Positions 58,206 through 64,000 of a DNA stretch of 64,000 nt are shown one piece after another; the first letter of the stretch is position 1, and each line of letters opens with the position of its first letter. A model generated the notes under the pieces. The model saw only the letters and a list, made by a program, of their open reading frames with translations. It had not been told where the DNA came from and ran no database searches. Made by a program: the position numbers and the translations under genes. The DNA is from Pseudodesulfovibrio sp. 5S69 (GTDB taxonomy: Bacteria; Desulfobacterota; Desulfovibrionia; Desulfovibrionales; Desulfovibrionaceae), in NCBI RefSeq assembly GCF_037094465.1, contig NZ_CP146609.1, forward strand, positions 372,001 to 436,000, in the 5' to 3' direction.

Positions 58206-59560
58206 CACTTGACCTCCCCTTGGAGTTGCGGCCGGGGCAGGGTGTTCTTGTTGGCCATGGAATAGAGGTAGGTGGACATGGTCAGGCGTTCCTCCTCGGT
58301 GCCGTTGAACGGGGGCATGAACGGGACCATGCTCTCGGTGATGGAGGTCAGGGCATTGACGCTTTCGAGGGTCCGGCCCTGCAGCCGTACGGTGATGTCG
58401 TTGATCCCGCCGATGCTGTGGCAGACCCCGCAGTTGGCGTCGAACAGGGCGCGGCCCGCCTGGGCGGCCGGGGCCTTGTCCGTGGTGGTGTTGACCCAGT
58501 CCAGGGTGGCCAGCAGCGGGCGGACCTGCTGCAAAGCGGCCTCCTGGCGGACCATGCGCGTCTGGTTGGCGTACATGTAGCCGGGCAGGAGGTAGGGGCC
58601 GCGCACGAACTCGCGGACCCGCTCGAACTCGGCGACCATGCCCACGGCCAGGATCAGGGCGGGCACGAACAGGAGCATGGCGGTCCGGCGTTGCCGGAGC
58701 AGTCCGGCCAAGGCGGCCAGGGCCAGACAGGCCACGGCCACGCCGTTGAGCACGGGCAGCAGGTTCGGCACCTGGGACCAGACCGAGGTGGCCACCGCGA
58801 ACTTCCAGTGGGTCAGGTAGGTCTCGGGGATGCGCGAGAAGTAGATCCAGGCGAACACGGCCGTGGAGGCCATGGCCGCGAGCATGACCAGGCCGGTCAG
58901 GCGCAGCACCCGGCCGCGCTCATTGGCCGTGCCCTTGAACCGCCACCCGGTCCAGCCGAGAATGAGCAGCGCGCCCAGGGCGATGCCCGCCGAGATGCGC
59001 AGCATGAACTGGGGCACGAAGGTCGGGTTGAAGTAGGCCTGGGTGAAGGTCCCGCCACTGGGCCAGCCGTCCGGGGTGAGCATGAACCCGAGGATGCCGG
59101 AGATGAGCACGGCGGAGCTCAGGGCCACGGCCACGTAGCCCCAGCCGAGCGCCATGAGCAGGCGCGGCCTGCGTTGGGCCAAGCGGTCCCACAGGAAGTA
59201 GTAGATGAGCAGGAGGACGACCTCGGTGGTGAAGGCCCACCACTCGATGAACCACGGCCAGAAGAAGAGGTGGATGAGCGAGCCGATGCCCTCGGGCGCG
59301 AGGATGCCGGTGATGAACCAGATGCCCACGCCGGTCACCGCACCCACCGAGGTGGTCACGATGACCACCGGCTTGAGCAGGGTGCGCGCGGTCTCCTCCC
59401 AGAAGCTGCCGCGGCCCGTGGCCCCGAGGTTCTGGAAGATGACGATGAGGATGGTCATGCCGATGGCCACGCCGTGGCTGATGAGCACGTGGAGGACGGC
59501 GTTCAGGGCGATGGTCATGCCGTCGCCGAGAACCGGAACGTGGATCAGGGGGAAGGTCAT
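58205..59560 (-). CDS. CydA-superfamily membrane protein with C-terminal cytochrome c domain
   Basis: A 451-residue protein with about nine helices resembling the cytochrome bd subunit I superfamily: VLHVLISHGVAIGMTILI, and FIEWWAFTTEVVLLLIYYFL followed by WDRL, like the CydA third helix. The quinol-site GRQPW motif of true bd oxidases is absent. A soluble C-terminus carries one heme c (Cys377-His381, ANCGVCHSIG). Bd-like proteins with c-type hemes exist in several groups, but electron donors and acceptors are unproved here. The start overlaps the TsdA-like stop by 4 bases, and its stop overlaps the next gene's ATG. Confidence 0.72.
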   Translation of the reverse strand: MTFPLIHVPVLGDGMTIALNAVLHVLISHGVAIGMTILIVIFQNLGATGRGSFWEETARTLLKPVVIVTTSVGAVTGVGIWFITGILAPEGIGSLIHLFFWPWFIEWWAFTTEVVLLLIYYFLWDRLAQRRPRLLMALGWGYVAVALSSAVLISGILGFMLTPDGWPSGGTFTQAYFNPTFVPQFMLRISAGIALGALLILGWTGWRFKGTANERGRVLRLTGLVMLAAMASTAVFAWIYFSRIPETYLTHWKFAVATSVWSQVPNLLPVLNGVAVACLALAALAGLLRQRRTAMLLFVPALILAVGMVAEFERVREFVRGPYLLPGYMYANQTRMVRQEAALQQVRPLLATLDWVNTTTDKAPAAQAGRALFDANCGVCHSIGGINDITVRLQGRTLESVNALTSITESMVPFMPPFNGTEEERLTMSTYLYSMANKNTLPRPQLQGEVK

Positions 59561-60456
59561 TGCTGCGCCTCCCCGGGGAGCGGGATGACGCGCTCGATCT
59601 TGTTCGGGTGGGTGGCCACGAACTTGGGCCGGGGCTGTTCATGGGCGTAGGCGGCCACGTCCAGGGCCTGTTCCTGGGTCAGGGTCGGGTCGGTCTTGGG
59701 CATGAACCGCCAGGCAAAGACCGCAAAGGTCCGGATGCGGTTCATTCCGGCCCCGTCGTTGTAAGCTCCGTCGCCCCATAGGGGCGGAGCGATGGGCGTA
59801 CCGAGTCCGTCCTCGCCGTGGCAGCGCGAGCAGACGTCCGCGAAGACCTTCTTGCCTGCGGCGGCGTCCGGCTTGTGCGCGTTCTCCAGGTGGTGGGCCA
59901 GGATCGCCCACGGCGGGGTCGAGTAGATGGGGATGCCCTTGGATATCCATTGGTAATAGACCAGCAGGGACTGCATGATCTGGCTGTCCGGGGCCGGGGC
60001 CTTGCCGTTCATGCTGCGCTCGAAACACCCCTGGGTGCGCAGGGCCAGGTCGGCGGTGTACTCGCGGCGGGCCCGGTAGAGCGGATACTTGGCGGCCACG
60101 CCCACCAGGGAGATGGTGTCCTTGCTCCGCCCGCCGTCGAAGTGGCAGTTGGTGCAGGCCATGTCGTTGCCCACGTATCCGGGCGCGTATTTCTTGGTCT
60201 CGGTCATGATCTTGTAGCCGAGCAGGACCATGGGCCGGATCTTTTCGGGAGCGTCCTCGAGCGCCGGGGGGTTGAAGACCGGTTCGAGCGGCGCGGGGGC
60301 CGGCGCGGCGGCAGTGCCCGTCCCCGCCCCGGCCGCGGCCGGGGCGGCCACCCTGGGCATGGGCGCGGACCACTGGAAGAAGAACACCAGCCACGCGCCG
60401 AAAATCAGCAACAATACCAACAGGGTCAATGAGAAAAAGAGTTTTGCTTGATTCAT
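59557..60456 (-). CDS. Membrane-anchored diheme cytochrome c, TsdA-like
   Basis: A 299-residue protein with an N-terminal membrane anchor (about 6-28), a Pro/Ala-rich linker, and two c-hemes: Cys101-His105 (ACTNCHFDGG) and Cys209-His213 (VCSRCHGEDG). Between them, GCFERSMNGK holds Cys144 in the position of the axial Cys ligand of thiosulfate dehydrogenase TsdA, so a tetrathionate/thiosulfate activity is plausible. GGAGA precedes ATG 60456. The operon continues with two cytochrome membrane proteins. Confidence 0.8.
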   Translation of the reverse strand: MNQAKLFFSLTLLVLLLIFGAWLVFFFQWSAPMPRVAAPAAAGAGTGTAAAPAPAPLEPVFNPPALEDAPEKIRPMVLLGYKIMTETKKYAPGYVGNDMACTNCHFDGGRSKDTISLVGVAAKYPLYRARREYTADLALRTQGCFERSMNGKAPAPDSQIMQSLLVYYQWISKGIPIYSTPPWAILAHHLENAHKPDAAAGKKVFADVCSRCHGEDGLGTPIAPPLWGDGAYNDGAGMNRIRTFAVFAWRFMPKTDPTLTQEQALDVAAYAHEQPRPKFVATHPNKIERVIPLPGEAQQ

Positions 60457-60734
60457 GGGTTCTCCGTTTGAGCAGGCAGGGACATCATCATGACGGGCTT
60501 CCACACCGGCGGCCCGAGGGATCGCCGAGCCCATCCTATGCGATATTTATGTAATTGTTCAACCATCAATGCAGAAAGTTGCAATAGATTGCTCTTTCAT
60601 GTTTTCCGCGTCAACGGCCGGCCGGTCCGCACTCGGTCGCTTTCCCGGTCCAACCTTTTCTGGACATTTTCGAGACTTTTGGTCTACGGATGGGCCAAGG
60701 TCGGAGCAGCAATTTGTCAGTGGGAGCGGGAAGC

Positions 60735-62159
60735 ATGTCGCAAGCATCATTCGAGAACATCTGCATATTCCATATACTGGACGGCCTCCGGGAAGGGTTG
60801 TCGCACTTTTCGCCGCCGAGCCGGGTGGCCGTGGTCTACGCCGTGGGCCGGGGCGAGCCGCCGCGCATCTGCGACCCGCAGGGATTGCTCGAAGGGCACG
60901 AGCCCAAGCTCCAGGACTATTTTCTCTATTCGAGCCGCTGGCGGAGCAAGGACAGGGAGATCGAGGGGCTGCACATCCTCAGCCAGGAGGAAGCCGGCCT
61001 GGACCTGGCCGGGCTGATCACTCTGGGGGCGCGGTCCAATTCCGTGAGCTACCAGATGTGGTTCACCGAGGAACACCCGGACATGTGCTCGCTGGGCCCC
61101 ACCCGGAGCTGGTTGGAATACGCGGCCGAGCTGCTGTCCCAGCACTTCGCCATCGGCAACGTCATGGGTCTGGACACCGCCGGGTTCATGCTCCAGCACT
61201 GCGCGGTCCACGCCATCCGCGACTTCATCGTGGACGAGCGCTCGCGCCTGGGCTGGCTGGACACCCACATCCGAGTCTACCCGTTCCTGGACGCCATCCT
61301 GGGCGTGTCGGCCACCAAGGAGGAGGGCGCGTCGCCCAGGGGCCGCATCGTGGTGGTGGAGCCCAACCAGTTGGACCAGGTGCGCTTCATCTGCCGCTTC
61401 CCGGAGAACGAGCAGCCCCAGACCGCAAATTTCAAGCACGTGCGCAAGCTGTTGCAGGCCGTGGAGGACTCGGGCCGTGTCCTGGTCTCCAACGGCACCT
61501 CGGTGCTCGGCATCGCCATCGGCCCCATGCCCGGCGCGTACCTGGCGGCCCAGTTCTCGGGCTCCTACGGGTTCTTGTGGATCCGCGACCAACTGGTCTG
61601 CAGCTTCTCCGACGGACGCTTCCACTCCTCCAACCTGCGGGCCAACCTGGTCCAATTGGAGGAGCAGATGCTGGAGTCGGACATGAGCATGGAGAAGCAG
61701 AACGCCCTGTTCAAGATCGCCTCGACCCTGGTCAACCGGGTCCGCGACCGCAAGCACGGCTGCACCCTGGTGGTGGACATGGCCCGCGAACCCATGACCA
61801 TGTCCGGTCAGCACCTGGTGGAGCCCCTGGACCTGACCCGGTCCAGCCAGCTCAAGCTGGCCTGCTCCCTGGCCAAGCTGGACGGGGCCGTGCACATCGG
61901 CCGGGACCTCAAGCTGCACGGGTTTGCCTGCCTCATGGACGGCCGCAGCGTGCCCGGCGAGAACCGGGCGCGGGGGGCGCGCTTCAACTCCGCCCTGCGC
62001 TTCACGGCCGAGCACGGGGACCTGGTGGTCGTGGTCGTGTCCGCCGACCGGCCCGTGTCGATCATCAAGGACGGGGTGGAACTGACCGCGCGCTGCCATT
62101 TCCAGCACATCTGCGGGCTACGGCGGCCGCCGCTTTTGGCCGAATGGGTCATGAGCTAG
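60735..62159 (+). CDS. DisA_N-like (diadenylate cyclase-type) domain protein with unknown N-terminal region
   Basis: A 474-residue soluble protein. Residues about 1-340 match no family I know. The C-terminus (about 375-470) resembles the DisA_N/DAC fold: LDGAVHIGRDLKLHGFACLM (DGA motif, Asp383) and VVVVVSADRPVSIIKDGVEL. The conserved RHR motif needed for c-di-AMP synthesis is RFN (Arg416-Asn418, GARFNSALRF). It may make a different dinucleotide, bind one, or be inactive. Start ATG 60735 has a purine-rich upstream run. A small membrane protein gene follows 19 bases later. Confidence 0.72.
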   Translation: MSQASFENICIFHILDGLREGLSHFSPPSRVAVVYAVGRGEPPRICDPQGLLEGHEPKLQDYFLYSSRWRSKDREIEGLHILSQEEAGLDLAGLITLGARSNSVSYQMWFTEEHPDMCSLGPTRSWLEYAAELLSQHFAIGNVMGLDTAGFMLQHCAVHAIRDFIVDERSRLGWLDTHIRVYPFLDAILGVSATKEEGASPRGRIVVVEPNQLDQVRFICRFPENEQPQTANFKHVRKLLQAVEDSGRVLVSNGTSVLGIAIGPMPGAYLAAQFSGSYGFLWIRDQLVCSFSDGRFHSSNLRANLVQLEEQMLESDMSMEKQNALFKIASTLVNRVRDRKHGCTLVVDMAREPMTMSGQHLVEPLDLTRSSQLKLACSLAKLDGAVHIGRDLKLHGFACLMDGRSVPGENRARGARFNSALRFTAEHGDLVVVVVSADRPVSIIKDGVELTARCHFQHICGLRRPPLLAEWVMS

Positions 62160-62178
62160 CCGGGCCCGGTCTTCGAGC

Positions 62179-62406
62179 ATGCGCGCCGACTGGCTGTCCG
62201 ATCCCCTGTTCTGGGTCCTGGCCCTGCCCGCCCTGGCCGTGTCCGGGCTGCTCTTCCAGATGATCCTCTCCCTGTTCAACTGCTGCGCGGCCTTCAAATT
62301 CCGAGGCCGGGCCGTGCAGCTCAAATGGTGGATGATCCCGGCCGCTTCGGCCGTGAGCGGACTGTTGTGGCTGCTGGCCGCGCTGTATGCCGCGTTCCTC
62401 GCCTGA
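62179..62406 (+). CDS. Small two-helix membrane protein
   Basis: A 75-residue protein with two hydrophobic segments (about residues 11-32 and 49-73) and a basic loop (FKFRGRAVQLKWW). I do not recognise a family. It follows the DisA_N-like gene by 19 bases and may be its membrane partner. No strong ribosome site precedes it. Confidence 0.6.
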   Translation: MRADWLSDPLFWVLALPALAVSGLLFQMILSLFNCCAAFKFRGRAVQLKWWMIPAASAVSGLLWLLAALYAAFLA

Positions 62407-62442
62407 CCCTTCCATCCCTTGATAATCATTACGGTTGTCGAC

Positions 62443-62491
62443 GTAACAGAAAATCCCCCCAGATGTAACGTGAGTGTTACGCCACTGTAAC
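62443..62491. promoter_or_regulatory. Array of GTAAC half-sites upstream of a chemoreceptor gene
   Basis: GTAAC at 62443, 62465 and 62487 and GTTAC at 62476 are spaced 22, 11 and 11 bases, so the sites lie on one face of the helix. They are 93-141 bases upstream of ATG 62584. The binding protein is unknown. Confidence 0.5.
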
Positions 62492-62583
62492 AAATCGGGT
62501 CGCCAAAACCGTGCCCGCAGGTAGTCTTCCCCCTTCAATCGTACGCATCCGAGCGGCCCGGCGGCGCCGCACAAGGGGGGATA

Positions 62584-64000
62584 ATGCGACTCAGCGTGAA
62601 GATGATTCTGTTCTGCCTGCTGGTGGCGATTGTGCCTTTGGCGGGCATGGCGGGTTACAGTTTGCACAACGCCTCGGTCAGCCTGAAGGAGCAGTCCTTC
62701 AGCAAACTGGTCTCGCTCCAGGAGGCCAAGTCCCACGAGCTGGACACCCTGACCGAACTGTGGAATCGGGACATCACCATGTATTCCGAGGCCAAATACG
62801 TGTACAGCGCCCTGGTCCGGCTTCGGGACATCATCTTCTACGCCGCACAGCCCGGCCAGCCCATGGACCTCAACGACGAGGACTACGCCCACGCCCTGAA
62901 GCGGGTCGAACCGGACTTCACCCCATGGGTCAAGGTGCGCGGCTATGCCGACGCCCTGATCTTGGACGACACCGGGCGCATCGTCTATTCCCTGGCCCGC
63001 GGCAAGGAGCTGGGCGAGGACATCGCCAAGGGACCGCTGGCCAAGAGCCAGCTCCTCGACGCCTGGAAGCGGGCCCTCAAGGGCGAGACCGTGTTCGTCG
63101 ACTTTTCCCCCTACGCCCCGCTGAACGGCCAGCCCTGCGCCTTCATCGCCGCGCCTATCCGGCGCTACGGCGAGGGCATCGAGGGCGTGGCCATGCTGCG
63201 CATCCCCATCGAGTCCGTGAACACGGTCATGCGCACCCGAGCGGGCATGGGTGAGACGGGCGAGGCCTACCTGGTCGGCCCGGACGGGCTCATGCGCTCC
63301 GACCTCCACTCCGACCCCGACGGCCACAGCGTGGTCGCCTCCTTTGCCAATCCCCGGGGCGGGGACATGCGCTCCGAGCCCGCCCGGCGTGCGCTCGAAG
63401 GCCGGACAGGCCGGATGGACAGCGTGGATTACCGAGGCCGCGAGGTCCTGGCCGCCTATTCCCCGGTCAAGGTGGGCGGCACCTCCTGGGGCCTGGTGGC
63501 CAAGATCGATTCCTCCGAGGCCCTGGCCCCGGTGCGCAAGCTCAAGGAGGCCGCCATGGTCGTGAGCGGCGGATCGGTGGCGGGCATCGTCCTGATCACC
63601 CTGTTTTTCCTGCGCCTCGTCCTGCTCAAGCCGCTCAAGGAGCTGCGCGTCTACGCGGGCCGGGTGGCCGAGGGCGACCTGGCGGCCAGGCCGCGCGGAC
63701 GGTTCAAGGGCGAACTCGGCGAGGTCACCGAGGCCATCGAGCGGATGGTTCACAATCTGGGCGAGAAGATGGAGGAGGCCGAGGAGGCCTCGCGCCTGGC
63801 CCAGACCCGCGCCGTCGAAGCCGAGGCCGCCGTGGTCCGGGCCGAGGGCGAACGCCGGGCGCGCACGGACGCGGCCCGCTCCCAGCGCGAGGGCATGCTC
63901 CAGGCCGCGGGCATGCTCGAAACCGTGGTTTCGGGTATGCGCGAGGCATCGGCCACGGTCAACCAGGAGTCCGACCGGATCATGGAAGGGGCCAACAGCC
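62584..64000 (+). CDS. Methyl-accepting chemotaxis protein (N-terminal part, cut by window end)
   Basis: The frame is open from ATG 62584 to the window end: 472 residues without a stop. An N-terminal transmembrane helix (MILFCLLVAIVPLAGMAGYS) is followed by a long periplasmic dCache-like sensor (about 35-320; ALILDDTGRIVYSLARGKEL, GETGEAYLVGPDGLMRSDLH). A second helix (about 322-345), a HAMP region (LKPLKELRVYAGRVAEGDLA) and a growing coiled coil come next. The methyl-accepting tip lies beyond the window. AAGGGGGGATA precedes the start. The sensed ligand is unknown, and CheR at 30938 could methylate it. Confidence 0.88.
   Translation, partial: MRLSVKMILFCLLVAIVPLAGMAGYSLHNASVSLKEQSFSKLVSLQEAKSHELDTLTELWNRDITMYSEAKYVYSALVRLRDIIFYAAQPGQPMDLNDEDYAHALKRVEPDFTPWVKVRGYADALILDDTGRIVYSLARGKELGEDIAKGPLAKSQLLDAWKRALKGETVFVDFSPYAPLNGQPCAFIAAPIRRYGEGIEGVAMLRIPIESVNTVMRTRAGMGETGEAYLVGPDGLMRSDLHSDPDGHSVVASFANPRGGDMRSEPARRALEGRTGRMDSVDYRGREVLAAYSPVKVGGTSWGLVAKIDSSEALAPVRKLKEAAMVVSGGSVAGIVLITLFFLRLVLLKPLKELRVYAGRVAEGDLAARPRGRFKGELGEVTEAIERMVHNLGEKMEEAEEASRLAQTRAVEAEAAVVRAEGERRARTDAARSQREGMLQAAGMLETVVSGMREASATVNQESDRIMEGANS

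Noticed and set aside
60555..60569. TTGTTCAACCATCAA as an FNR-type box upstream of the DisA_N-like gene
   Set aside because: The half-sites are one base too far apart for the usual spacing, and the left half matches poorly.
62149..63753. A 534-codon open frame on the minus strand near the window end
   Set aside because: The plus strand carries a chemoreceptor with signal helix, sensor and HAMP in an uninterrupted frame to the window end, so the minus frame is a shadow.

Overview
The window is GC-rich chromosomal DNA that looks like a sulfate-reducing Desulfovibrionaceae (Desulfovibrio/Pseudodesulfovibrio type). This is inferred from gene content: a flavoredoxin, a hybrid cluster protein, an archaeal-type AroA' (ADH synthase), phosphate butyryltransferase with butyrate kinase, many EAL-HDOD, HDOD and HD-GYP proteins, and a very high density of PAS-rich hybrid histidine kinases. 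It holds about 56 protein genes. I saw no rRNA, tRNA, insertion sequence or CRISPR array.

Layout. 1-6400: end of a U32-type protein, flavoredoxin, NlpC/P60 and small lipoproteins, a solitary phage-type pair (DUF5675, small HTH) divergent from an S24 repressor, then a HEAT-repeat protein. 6386-6980: a perfect 25-bp hairpin, an AT-rich island and a short P-II-like remnant. 6980-18351: AroA', EAL-HDOD protein, Tat amidohydrolase, radical SAM protein, two hybrid kinases, a receiver and a CBS protein. 18629-24897: a Tol/Ton motor operon ending in a TonB-like/hydrolase fusion, then a NarL-type two-component pair. 24984-29417: two Hsp20 genes, Trm112, PHP phosphoesterase, DUF362, U32 hydroxylase. 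29714-34421 (minus): HDOD, CheR, and an IlvH-Ptb-Buk operon. 34557-36942: DASS transporter and stress protein. 37477-44177 (minus): MurI, EAL-HDOD, HD, HD-GYP, cupin, Hcp. 44480-51288: VOC protein and an ErcA-like protein between two sensor kinases. 51573-56544: RlmB-like methylase, MltD-like transglycosylase, HD-GYP, solute-binding protein. 56643-60456 (minus): a three-gene membrane cytochrome operon. 60735-64000: a DisA_N-like protein, a small membrane protein and a chemoreceptor cut by the window end.

The main theme is sensing and second-messenger control: six histidine kinases, CheR, a chemoreceptor, two EAL-HDOD proteins, one HDOD, one HD and two HD-GYP proteins, and a possible diadenylate-cyclase-type domain. 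These sit among redox, nitrosative-stress and envelope genes.

The most unusual signal is not protein coding. Five of the convergent intergenic gaps (14391-14717, 29433-29713, 36953-37471, 51309-51570, 54222-54591) carry copies of a modular, hairpin-rich repeat. It has fixed boxes and stems whose sequences differ between copies while staying paired. Two copies share a second, larger structured module and two others share a third. I do not recognise this family.
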